A DNA stretch of 64,000 nt from CAWDVK01 sp963805715 (GTDB lineage Bacteria; Actinomycetota; Actinomycetes; Streptosporangiales; Streptosporangiaceae), in contig CAWDVK010000009.1 of NCBI GenBank assembly GCA_963805715.1, forward strand, positions 372,001 through 436,000, read 5' to 3'. Position numbers and translations under genes: made by a program. Position 1 is the first letter of the stretch. Each line of letters opens with the position of its first letter. Below the pieces are notes generated by a model that saw nothing but the letters and a program-made list of their open reading frames with translations, was not told where the DNA came from and searched no databases. Shown piece by piece: positions 1 through 7,261 of this stretch.

Positions 1-1732
1 CCCGCTCGCGGGCGGCCCGGTTCATGGCGCTGATCACGGCGCGCAGCGAGGCCCGCACGATCGACTCGCTGATCCCGACTCCCCACAGCACCCGGTCGCC
101 GACCTCGATTTCCAGGTAAGCGGCCGCCTCGGCGTCCCGCCCGGCTGAGAGCGCGTGCTCGGCGTAGTCGAGCACCCGCACGCTGACGCCGCCCAGGCCC
201 AGGTCAATCGGCGAGAGAGCCTGGCAGAACGCGGCGATCGGGCCATTGCCGACGCCGGTCAGGGTGTGCTCGGCGCCGAAGGCGCGCACCGTGGTAGTGA
301 TCCGCTCCGTCCCGTCGTCGCTGGCCGAGCTGAAGCTGATCAGCTCGAACGGGCCGTCCTCCAGGTACTCGGATGCGAAGATCTGCCACATCTGCGCGGC
401 ATCCACCTCGCCGCCCTGGTCGTCGGTGTGCCGCTGGATGACCTGGCTGAACTCGATCTGCAGGCGGCGCGGCAGGTCCAGGTGGTGGTCGTGCTTCATG
501 ATGTAGGCCACGCCGCCCTTGCCGGACTGCGAGTTGACCCGGATGACCGCCTCATACGAGCGGCCCACGTCCTGCGGGTCGATTGGCAGGTACGGCATCG
601 ACCAGGGCAGCTCGGCGACCGGCTCCCCGGCCTCCGCCGCGATCCGCTCGAGATGATCGAAGCCCTTCTTGATCGCGTCCTGGTGCGAGCCGGAGAACGA
701 GGTGTAGACCAGGTCTCCGGCGTAGGGGTGCCGCTCGTGCACGCCGATGCCGTTGCAGTACTCGACGGTCCGGCGGATCTCGTCGATGTCGCTGAAGTCG
801 ATCATCGGGTCAATGCCCTGGCTGTAGAGGTTCAGGCCGAGCGTCACCAGGTCCACATTCCCGGACCGCTCGCCGTTGCCGAACAGGCAGCCTTCCACCC
901 GCTGCGCGCCGGCCAGCACGGCCAGCTCGGCGTCCGCGGTCGCCGTGCCCCGGTCGTTGTGCGTGTGCACCGACAGGACCACGTGCTCGCGCCTGGTCAG
1001 CCGACGGCTCATCCACTCGATCTGGTCGGCGTAGACGTTCGGGGTGGAGCGCTCGACCGTGCAGGGCAGGTTGAGCACGATCTCGCGATCGGGCCCCGGC
1101 TGCCAGGCGTCCATCACGGCCTCGCAGATCTCCAGCGAGAAATCCAGCTCGGTGTCCATGAAGATCTCCGGCGAGTACTCGTAGCCGAAGTCGGTGCCGC
1201 TCAGGTAGGTCTCGGCGAACTTGATCACCGCGCGGGTGCCGTCGACGGCCACGGCCTTGCACTCCGCGCGCCCGTCACCCGCCCAGCCGAAGACGACGCC
1301 GCGGAACACCGGGGCCGCCGCGTTGTACAGGTGCACGGTGGCCTGGCGGGCTCCCGCCAGCGACTGCACGGTGCGCTCGATCAGCTCTTCCCTGGCCTGC
1401 GTCAGCACGGAGATGCGCACGTCGTCGGGTACCGAGCCGCCCTCGATCAGGCTGCGGATGAAGTCGAACTCGGTCTGGCTCGCGGCCGGGAACCCGACCT
1501 CGATCTCCTTGTAGCCCATCCGCACGAGCAGGTCGAACATCGCCTGCTTGCGGGCTGCGTTCATCGGATCGATCAGGGCCTGGTTGCCGTCGCGCAGGTC
1601 GGTGGACAGCCACCGGGGCGCTGAGGTGATGCTGCGCGACGGCCACTGGCGGTCGGGCAGGTCGACGGCCGGGAACGGCCGGTAGCGATGGCAGGGCATG
1701 CCGGACGGGCGCTGACTGGGCGAGGTACTCAT
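1..1732 (-). CDS. leuA: 2-isopropylmalate synthase LeuA (3' end cut by window edge)
   Basis: Condenses acetyl-CoA with 2-oxoisovalerate, the first committed step of leucine synthesis. Read from ATG at 1732 the frame is open for 577 codons to the window edge. Visible landmarks are an early WLSTDLRDGNQAL segment (metal and substrate-binding start of the TIM barrel), GYKEIEVGFPAASQTEFDF, and a C-terminal LeuA dimer/regulatory domain ending in GDRVLWGVGIDESIVRASL. Actinobacterial LeuA is about 560-600 residues, so only a few C-terminal residues are missing. The start has AGGAG about 7 bases upstream. It is the only gene after the leucine-rich leader at 1821-1865, which points to attenuation by leucine supply. 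Family assignment is secure; leucine feedback inhibition is inferred from the family. Confidence 0.96.
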   Translation of the reverse strand, partial: MSTSPSQRPSGMPCHRYRPFPAVDLPDRQWPSRSITSAPRWLSTDLRDGNQALIDPMNAARKQAMFDLLVRMGYKEIEVGFPAASQTEFDFIRSLIEGGSVPDDVRISVLTQAREELIERTVQSLAGARQATVHLYNAAAPVFRGVVFGWAGDGRAECKAVAVDGTRAVIKFAETYLSGTDFGYEYSPEIFMDTELDFSLEICEAVMDAWQPGPDREIVLNLPCTVERSTPNVYADQIEWMSRRLTRREHVVLSVHTHNDRGTATADAELAVLAGAQRVEGCLFGNGERSGNVDLVTLGLNLYSQGIDPMIDFSDIDEIRRTVEYCNGIGVHERHPYAGDLVYTSFSGSHQDAIKKGFDHLERIAAEAGEPVAELPWSMPYLPIDPQDVGRSYEAVIRVNSQSGKGGVAYIMKHDHHLDLPRRLQIEFSQVIQRHTDDQGGEVDAAQMWQIFASEYLEDGPFELISFSSASDDGTERITTTVRAFGAEHTLTGVGNGPIAAFCQALSPIDLGLGGVSVRVLDYAEHALSAGRDAEAAAYLEIEVGDRVLWGVGISESIVRASLRAVISAMNRAARER

Positions 1733-1794
1733 GACGCTGCTGCTCCTGGGATGGTCTCGACCGGGAAGGGAATCGGTCGGCGCAGCAGAACGGC

Positions 1795-1839
1795 CCGCGG
1801 CGAGGGGCCGACCGGTGAGGTTACCGGACCTCGCCGCGG
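1795..1839 (-). promoter_or_regulatory. leuA attenuator hairpin
   Basis: Bases 1795-1805 (CCGCGGCGAGG) and 1829-1839 (CCTCGCCGCGG) form a perfect 11-bp inverted repeat around a 23-base loop that includes a smaller CCGG/CCGG pairing. One arm overlaps the end of the leader-peptide ORF, so a ribosome on that ORF would block the stem. No clear U-run follows, so it would act as a GC-rich actinobacterial terminator or as a sequestering stem. Confidence 0.6.
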
Positions 1840-1865
1840 CTGCGAAGAAGCAGGCCGCGAGTCAT
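1821..1865 (-). CDS. leuA leader peptide (14 aa, Leu-rich)
   Basis: A 14-codon ORF, MTRGLLLRSRGEVR, ends 88 bases before the leuA start. It contains three consecutive leucine codons (CTG CTT CTT), and its last codons lie inside one arm of a strong hairpin (1795-1839). This is the usual layout of a ribosome-mediated attenuator: stalling at Leu codons when charged tRNA-Leu is scarce would change folding of the hairpin and allow leuA transcription. Leucine leader peptides before leuA are known in actinobacteria. The ORF and hairpin are read directly from the sequence; the attenuation role is inferred. Confidence 0.72.
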   Translation of the reverse strand: MTRGLLLRSRGEVR

Positions 1866-1877
1866 GACTGTCTTACC

Positions 1878-1908
1878 TTAGCCGATGGCATGCACGCTCC
1901 GTCAGCTA
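1878..1908 (-). promoter_or_regulatory. possible leuA promoter
   Basis: On the minus strand CTGACG is followed after 19 bases by TAAGGT, about 12 bases before the leader ATG. The spacing is slightly long and neither box is perfect, so this is a weak call supported mainly by position. Confidence 0.3.
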
Positions 1909-1951
1909 ACCCCGGTTTCGGAGCGTGACGGCCGGCCGCAGGATGCCTGCC

Positions 1952-2389
1952 CTACCGACGAGGATCGGCGGGCCGGAACGGATTTTCTACCAGCACACCC
2001 TTGAGCACCTGGCCATGGGAGAGATCCTCGGTCAGCACTCGTTCACATCCGGCCTGGTAAGCCGCCTCGATGATCAGTGCGTCCCAGAGCGAGAGCTGGC
2101 TGCTGCGGCAGATGGTGATCGCCGCCAGGACCAGCTCGGTGTCCGCCGGGATTACCTCGAGCCTGGCCAGGCCCCGGACTGCGGCGGCGGCCCGGTCGGG
2201 GTCGAGCGGCATCGCGATCCTGCGCGTGACGACGTAGTAGAACTCCTGCAGAACCTGCGTGCTCAGGACCAGGCTGTCAGGTTCCTGCCTCAGCAGCTCC
2301 ACAGCGGTCAGGTGCTTGTCCCGCTCCGCCGGGCTCTCATCCGCGGCATAAACGACGATGTTCGTGTCGAGGAACGACCTACCGCTCAT
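1952..2389 (-). CDS. PIN-domain ribonuclease toxin (VapC-like)
   Basis: A 145-residue PIN-domain protein, expected to be a Mg-dependent RNase. The four acidic positions of the fold are all visible: Asp in FLDTNI near the N-terminus, Glu in QEFYYV, Asp in SLWDALI and Asp in LTEDL. The ATG at 2389 is preferred over one 24 bases further upstream because it begins right at the core beta strand (MSGRSFLDTN) and overlaps the end of the upstream antitoxin ORF by 11 bases, as expected for translational coupling. It forms a two-gene operon with the RHH-type protein at 2379-2612. The pairing and fold are clear; the RNA target is unknown. Confidence 0.85.
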   Translation of the reverse strand: MSGRSFLDTNIVVYAADESPAERDKHLTAVELLRQEPDSLVLSTQVLQEFYYVVTRRIAMPLDPDRAAAAVRGLARLEVIPADTELVLAAITICRSSQLSLWDALIIEAAYQAGCERVLTEDLSHGQVLKGVLVENPFRPADPRR

Positions 2390-2612
2390 GGAGCTCGTCG
2401 CGCGTCCAGGCACGGCCGCCGGGCCCGCTGCTCGCCCCGGCAGCGGAGACAGCCTCGAGGAATTCCGCTACTCCCTCGGCTGCCGCGGACTGGCCGGCCA
2501 GCCTGGCGATATAGTCTCGCACCAGGGCATTGACCGATGTCCCCTGCTGCATCGCCCGGATCCGGGCGCGCTGCAGCAGCTGGTCATCAACCGACAAGGT
2601 CAGATTCGTCAC
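2379..2612 (-). CDS. RHH-type antitoxin (VapB-like)
   Basis: A 77-residue protein whose N-terminus (VTNLTLSVDDQLLQRARIRA) has the beta strand plus two helices of ribbon-helix-helix DNA-binding antitoxins; the acidic, flexible C-terminus would wrap the PIN toxin. GTG at 2612 is chosen because GGGAGGAA lies immediately upstream and the longer frame adds only unconserved residues. The last bases overlap the toxin start. Antitoxins of this class usually repress their own operon, and repeats suited to that lie directly upstream (2625-2663). Confidence 0.8.
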   Translation of the reverse strand: MTNLTLSVDDQLLQRARIRAMQQGTSVNALVRDYIARLAGQSAAAEGVAEFLEAVSAAGASSGPGGRAWTRDELHER

Positions 2613-2624
2613 GCTTCCTCCCGT

Positions 2625-2663
2625 ACTTACCAGTATAAGTGTAGCACGTAACCCGTGTAGCAC
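2625..2663 (-). promoter_or_regulatory. promoter/operator of the vapBC-like pair
   Basis: An A/T-richer patch just before the antitoxin start holds an inverted repeat ACTTA-N6-TAAGT (2625-2640) and two exact 9-bp direct repeats, GTGCTACAC on the minus strand, at 2639-2647 and 2655-2663 (16-bp period). TATACT inside the inverted repeat would serve as a -10 box. Such repeats are typical binding sites for RHH antitoxins. Confidence 0.55.
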
Positions 2664-2698
2664 TTAACTCGTGGAGAATGGAACAGCGTTAGCGAAGC

Positions 2699-3115
2699 TC
2701 AGACGTTGAAGCCCATCGCGCGCAGCTGCTCGCGGCCGTCCTCGGTGATCTTGTCCGGTCCCCACGGCGGCAGCCACACCCAGTTGATGCGCAGGTCGCT
2801 GACCAGGCCGTCCAGGGCAACCTTGGCCTGGTCCTCGATCACGTCCGTCAGCGGGCAGGCCGCGCTGGTCAGGGTCATGTCGATGGTCGCGACCCGGTCC
2901 TCGCTCAGGGTGATGCCGTAGACCAGGCCGAGGTCCACCACGTTCACCTCGAGCTCGGGGTCCATCACGTCCCGCAGCGCCTCGAGCAGGTCCTCGGTCT
3001 CCGGGGCCAGGCCGGCCTCGGTGCCCGCAGCGGGCAACTGCGCTTCCGGATTGGCCTGGGCCTCCTCAGCGCCCGGCTCGGCTGCGGTCTCGGTCTCGGT
3101 CACGTACTCGGTCAT
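2699..3115 (-). CDS. sufT: Fe-S assembly factor SufT (MIP18/DUF59 family)
   Basis: A 138-residue protein with a DUF59/MIP18 domain from about residue 42: VMDPELEVNVVDLGLVYG, then the TSAACPLTDVI motif with its conserved Cys, ending LRAMGFNV. SufT helps mature Fe-S proteins when demand is high. The first 40 residues are an acidic low-complexity leader not needed for the fold. The ATG overlaps the sufU stop by 4 bases (ATGA). It is the last gene of the suf operon. Confidence 0.93.
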   Translation of the reverse strand: MTEYVTETETAAEPGAEEAQANPEAQLPAAGTEAGLAPETEDLLEALRDVMDPELEVNVVDLGLVYGITLSEDRVATIDMTLTSAACPLTDVIEDQAKVALDGLVSDLRINWVWLPPWGPDKITEDGREQLRAMGFNV

Positions 3116-3693
3116 ATCTGCTCCCTGCCATTTTCGGCTACGCGGCCATTTTCGGCTACGCGGCCATTTTCGGCTACGCGGCCATCGTCGGCTGCGCGGC
3201 CATCGTCGGCTTGCTGCGGATCCTGCTGGCCAGCCGCCAGGTCACCGCTGTCCAGCGCCCGCGCGGTCGCGTCCTTCCAGGCCATCCAGCCCAGCAGCGC
3301 GCACTTGATCCTGGCCGGGTACCTGGACACGCCCTCGAACGCCACCGCGTCACCGAGCACGTCCTCGTCCGGCTCGCCCTCCCCGCGGGACTGCATCAGC
3401 TGCAGGAACTCGGCGCTGATGTCCATCGCCTCGGCTACCGGCCTGCCGATGACCATGTCGGCCAGCACGGACGTGCTGGCCTGGCTGATCGAGCAGCCCA
3501 GCGCCTGGTAGGACACGTCAGCCACCACCGTGTCGCCGCCCGCGTCCTTCAGCGTGACCCGGAGCGTCACCTCGTCCCCGCAGGTGGGGTTGACGTGCTG
3601 GACCTCGGCGTCATATGGCTCGCGCAGCCCGGAATGGTGCGGATGACGGTAATGGTCCAGGATGATCTCCTGGTACATGGACTCCAGCTGCAT
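3112..3693 (-). CDS. sufU: Fe-S scaffold / sulfur acceptor SufU
   Basis: SufU-type IscU homologue: a Zn-containing acceptor of sulfur from SufS. The three conserved cysteines are visible in NPTCGDEV, LGCSISQAS and ARIKCALLGW, and the insert between the second and third is long, as in SufU. ATG at 3693 (MQLESMYQEI) has GGGAG 6 bases upstream; the ATG at 3699 would touch that ribosome site, so 3693 is preferred. After the core the protein runs into about 40 residues built from hexapeptides (ADDGRA, VAENGR) encoded by 18-bp tandem repeats. It lies 15 bases after sufS and overlaps sufT by 4. Confidence 0.92.
   Translation of the reverse strand: MQLESMYQEIILDHYRHPHHSGLREPYDAEVQHVNPTCGDEVTLRVTLKDAGGDTVVADVSYQALGCSISQASTSVLADMVIGRPVAEAMDISAEFLQLMQSRGEGEPDEDVLGDAVAFEGVSRYPARIKCALLGWMAWKDATARALDSGDLAAGQQDPQQADDGRAADDGRVAENGRVAENGRVAENGREQI
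3128..3217. repeat. 18-bp tandem repeat in the sufU 3' end
   Basis: Units of 18 bp start at 3128, 3146 and 3164 (identical: CCATTTTCGGCTACGCGG), followed by diverged copies at 3182 and about 3200. In the sufU frame each unit encodes one hexapeptide, so copy-number change would not break the gene. Confidence 0.9.
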
Positions 3694-3708
3694 CGACATC
3701 TCCCGGCC

Positions 3709-5018
3709 CTAGCCCGCCCCGAAGAACTTCTGCGCCTGGCGGATGCCGTCGGCCAGCGCGTCGACCTCGTCGTGGGTGTTGTAGACGTAGAAGGTCGCCC
3801 GGGTGCTGGCCTGCGCGCCGAGCGCGCGGTGCAGCGGCCAGGCGCAGTGGTGGCCGGTGCGCACGGCGATGCCCAGCTCGTCCAGGACCTGCCCGACATC
3901 GTGCGGGTGCACGTCATCGACCAGGAAGGAGATGGCGCCACCGCGATGCTCGGTCGTCAGCGGCCCGAGGATGCGGACCCCGCTGATGCTGCCCACGGCC
4001 TCCAGCGCGTGCCGCGTCAGGGACTCCTCATGGGCAGCCACGCTGGCCATGCCGAGCCGGTCCAGGTAATCGCAGGCCGCGGCCAGGCCGACCGCCTGGG
4101 CGGCCGGCGGCACCCCGGCCTCGAATCGCTCCGGCGGTGGCAGGAAGGTCGAGCCCTCCATCCGGACGATCTCGATCATCGAGCCGCCGGTCACGTACGG
4201 CGGCATGCTCTCCAGCAGCTCGCGCCGTCCCCACAGCACCCCGATGCCGGACGGGCCGAGCATCTTGTGCGCGGAGAAGGCCAGGAAGTCAGGGCCGAGA
4301 TCGGCCACGCTGACGGGCTGGTGCGGGACGGACTGGGCGCCGTCGGCGATCACCAGCGCGCCGCGGGCATGGGCCAGCTTGCTGATCTCGCCGACCGGCG
4401 GGACCGTCCCGGTCACGTTGGACTGGTGGGTGACTGCGACGATCTTCGTCCGGTCGCTGATCAGCTCGGTCACGTTGCTGAGATCGAGCCGGCCGTCCGG
4501 GGTCACGCCCAGCCAGCGCAGCGTCGCGCCGGTTCGCTGGCAGAGCTGCTGCCAGGGCACCAGGTTGGCGTGGTGCTCCATCTCGGTGATCAGGACCTCG
4601 TCGCCGGGACCGATCCGGAAGCGGGCCGCCTCCGGGCCAGCGGTGCCGGCATTGCTGAGCGCGTAGGCGACCAGGTTGATCGCCTCGGTCGCGCTCTTGG
4701 TGAAGACGATCTCGCCGGGGGGGGCGCCGAGGAACCGGGCGACGCGAGCCCGCGCCCCCTCGTAGGCGTCGGTGGCCTCCTCGCCGAGCAGGTGCGCGCC
4801 CCGGTGCGCCGCCGAGTTGTGCATCGTGTAGAAGTCGCGCTCGGCATCCAGGACCTGGCGGGGCTTCTGCGAGGTGGCGCCGGAGTCCAGGTAGACCAGG
4901 TGGCTGCCGCCGCGCACCGCCCGGCCGAGGATCGGGAAGTCCGCCCGGACCGCCTCGGTGTCCAGCGGCGCGGCTGGCGTCTCGGGCCGGCCTGCTGCTC
5001 AGCCCCGGTCACGGTCAC
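3709..5018 (-). CDS. sufS: cysteine desulfurase SufS (apparent frameshift near the start)
   Basis: PLP-dependent enzyme that takes sulfur from cysteine and passes it to SufU. Landmarks: LVYLDSGATSQKP, the PLP lysine in FSAHKMLGPSG, and the active-site Cys in RTGHHCAWPLH. The open frame begins only at GTG 4917, yet conserved sequence in the same frame (LDTEAVRADFPILGRA) lies upstream with no usable start before an in-frame TGA. In the neighbouring frame a GTG at 5018 overlaps the sufC stop by 4 bases, as elsewhere in this operon, and reads MTVTGAEQQAGP. Joining the two needs one missing base between about 4970 and 5000. The likely product begins at 5018; a sequencing deletion is the simplest cause. 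Confidence 0.85.
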
Positions 5019-5782
5019 GCCGCCGCGCCCGAGTTGATGAACCGCTCGTAGCCGCTGGTCTCCAGCTCCTCGGCCAGCTCGGCGCCGCCCTCCGCGACGA
5101 TCCGGCCGGCGACGAACACGTGCACGAAGTCCGGCTGCACGTACCGCAGGATCCGGGTGTAGTGGGTGATCAGCAGCACCCCGTGGCTCTGGTCCTCGCG
5201 GAACTTGTTGATACCCGCCGAAACGATGCGCAGGGCGTCGATGTCCAGCCCCGAGTCGGTCTCGTCCAGGATGGCGATCTTGGGGTTGAGCAGCTGCAGC
5301 TGCAGGATCTCGTGCCGTTTCTTCTCGCCGCCGGAGAACCCCTCGTTCAGGTTCCGCTCGGCGAACGCCGGGTCCATCGACAGGTCGTCCATGGCCGTGC
5401 GCAGCTCCTTGATGAAGGTGCGCAGCTTGGGCGCCTCGCCGCGGACCGCGGTGATCGCGGTGCGCAGGAAGTTCGACACCGAGACGCCGGGCACCTCGAC
5501 CGGGTACTGCATGGCCAGGAACAGCCCGGCCCTGGCCCGCGCGTCCACGCTCATCGCCAGCACGTCCTCGCCGTCCAGCGTGATCGAGCCCTGGGTCACC
5601 TGGTACCGCGGGTGCCCGGCGATCGCGTAGGCCAGCGTCGTCTTGCCCGATCCGTTCGGGCCCATGATCGCGTGGGTCTGCCCGGCGGCAACCGTCAGGT
5701 CCACGCCGCGCAGTACCTCACGGCTCTCGCCAGCCGCATCCGTCACGCTGGCGTGCAGGTCACGGATCTCTAGGGTGGCCAT
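5015..5782 (-). CDS. sufC: Fe-S assembly ATPase SufC
   Basis: ABC-type ATPase of the SufBCD scaffold complex. Walker A GPNGSGKTTLA, signature FSGGEKKR and Walker B KIAILDETDSGLD are all present, with the SufC-specific Q-loop region (LAMQYPVEVPGVS). Two ATGs lie side by side; the second (5782) is better spaced from AGGAG. It acts in the cytoplasm and drives conformational change in SufB/SufD. Located between the Rieske protein gene and sufS in one operon. Confidence 0.96.
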   Translation of the reverse strand: MATLEIRDLHASVTDAAGESREVLRGVDLTVAAGQTHAIMGPNGSGKTTLAYAIAGHPRYQVTQGSITLDGEDVLAMSVDARARAGLFLAMQYPVEVPGVSVSNFLRTAITAVRGEAPKLRTFIKELRTAMDDLSMDPAFAERNLNEGFSGGEKKRHEILQLQLLNPKIAILDETDSGLDIDALRIVSAGINKFREDQSHGVLLITHYTRILRYVQPDFVHVFVAGRIVAEGGAELAEELETSGYERFINSGAAA

Positions 5783-5807
5783 CATCTCTCCTGGTCTTCT
5801 GGCACGG

Positions 5808-6125
5808 TCAGGACAGCGCGACGAGAACGTCGCCGCCGTCGATCTTCACTGGGTAGATGGCAACCGGCTTGGTCGCTGGCGGGCCGGTGGGCTTGCCGGA
5901 GCGCAGGTCGAAGCAGGAGCCGTGCAGCCAGCACTCCACCGTGCAGTCGTACACCTCGCCCTCCGACAGCGGGACCTCCTCATGCGAGCACACATCGTGC
6001 AGCGCGAAGATCTCGCCGCCGGCCCGGATGATCGCCACCGGCGTGCCTGCCACGTCGAAACCGGCCGCGCCCTCCTCCGGCACGTCGGCCAGCGAGCACA
6101 CCCGGACGAAGTTCTCGCCGCTCAT
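5808..6125 (-). CDS. Rieske [2Fe-2S] ferredoxin
   Basis: A 105-residue Rieske protein of the non-heme-oxygenase ferredoxin type. The two cluster motifs are complete: C-S-H in DVCSHEEVPL and C-W-L-H in VECWLHGSC. It has no membrane segment. A gene of this type sits between sufD and sufC in many actinobacterial suf operons, presumably supplying electrons for cluster assembly or repair. The start overlaps the sufD stop by 4 bases. Confidence 0.9.
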   Translation of the reverse strand: MSGENFVRVCSLADVPEEGAAGFDVAGTPVAIIRAGGEIFALHDVCSHEEVPLSEGEVYDCTVECWLHGSCFDLRSGKPTGPPATKPVAIYPVKIDGGDVLVALS

Positions 6126-7261
6126 GCCAGCTCCGCCTCGATCGCCGCGGTGATCCGGTCCCGCAGGTCCGGCACCTCGATCTGGTTGATCAGCTCGCCG
6201 AAGAAGCCGCGGATCACCAGCCGCCGCGCCTCCTCGAACGGGATGCCCCGGGTCATCAGGTAGAACAGGTGATGATCTTCCAGGCGGCCGCTGGCACTGG
6301 CGTGCCCGGCGCCGAGCACCTCGCCGGTCAGGATCTCCAGGTTCGGCACCGAGTCCACCCGGGTGCCGTCGGTCAGCACCAGGTTCCGGTTGTACTCGTA
6401 GGTGTCGGTGCCGGTCGCCTCCGGCCGGATGACCACGTCGCCGATCCAGACGGCGTGCGCGTCCTGGCCCTGCAGCGCGCCCTTGTAGCTGACCCGGCTG
6501 CGGCAGTTGCGCTCGCTGTGATCGACATACAGCCGGTGCTCCAGGTGCTGGCCCGCGTCGGCGAAGTACAGGCCGCGCAGATCGGCGTCGCCGCCCGGGC
6601 CCGCGTACCGGACCGACGGGGCCAGCCGCACCACGCTGCCGCCGAGCGTGACCGCCGTATGCGTGAGCTTCGCGTCCCGCCCCAGCTGGGCGTGATGATG
6701 CGACACGTGCACCGCGTCGGACGCCCAGTTCTGCAGCGACACGACAGTCAGCGCCGCCCCGTCTCCCAGCACCAGCTCGACGTTGTCCGCGTACGTCGCC
6801 GACCCGCTGTGCTCCAGCACCACAGTCGCGCGGGCGTTCGCCCCGACCTCCACCAGCAGGTGGCCGAAGGCCGCACCCCCAGCGTCCTCACCGCGCACGG
6901 CGACATGCACCGGCCTGCTGCCCTCAAACTCAGCCGGAACGCTGATCACCGTAGCCTCGTCAAAGGACGCGAACGCCCTGGCACTGACCCGGTCCGAGGG
7001 TACATAGGCGGCGCCGAGTCGCCGGTCGCCGTGTTGCGCACGCACAACGGCGACCGGCGACTCGGCGCTGGCTTCCACGGCCACCTTGCCGGCCGCCAGG
7101 TCAGAATCAGAATGCAGGCCGCGCAGACGGCGCAGCGGCGTGAACCGCCACTCCTCCTCGCGGCCTGTCGGCACGCCGAAGTCCGCCGGATCGTAAGACT
7201 GCCGCTCGTGCAGCCTGGAGACGGGAGCCGCGGATTCCACGGCCCCCTGCAGGCCTGACAT
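6122..7261 (-). CDS. sufD: Fe-S assembly protein SufD
   Basis: Beta-helix scaffold subunit that partners SufB in the SufBC2D complex. Length of 379 residues and C-terminal motifs (GHASASGRLEDHHLFYLMTRG, FGELINQIEVP) match SufD. Its ATG overlaps the sufB stop (TGATG), so the two are translationally coupled. Confidence 0.95.
   Translation of the reverse strand: MSGLQGAVESAAPVSRLHERQSYDPADFGVPTGREEEWRFTPLRRLRGLHSDSDLAAGKVAVEASAESPVAVVRAQHGDRRLGAAYVPSDRVSARAFASFDEATVISVPAEFEGSRPVHVAVRGEDAGGAAFGHLLVEVGANARATVVLEHSGSATYADNVELVLGDGAALTVVSLQNWASDAVHVSHHHAQLGRDAKLTHTAVTLGGSVVRLAPSVRYAGPGGDADLRGLYFADAGQHLEHRLYVDHSERNCRSRVSYKGALQGQDAHAVWIGDVVIRPEATGTDTYEYNRNLVLTDGTRVDSVPNLEILTGEVLGAGHASASGRLEDHHLFYLMTRGIPFEEARRLVIRGFFGELINQIEVPDLRDRITAAIEAELA

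Noticed and set aside
155..1624. Long plus-strand ORF (489 codons) opposite leuA
   Set aside because: It is the antisense shadow of a clear LeuA reading frame, a common effect of high GC; no domain is recognisable.
1731..1928. Plus-strand ORF starting MTLLLL, tempting as a leucine leader
   Set aside because: It points away from leuA, and its Leu codons overlap the leuA ribosome site region on the other strand. The real leader is on the minus strand at 1821-1865.
3211..5037. 608-codon plus-strand ORF across the suf genes
   Set aside because: It is antisense to sufU, sufS and sufC, all with catalytic residues in place.
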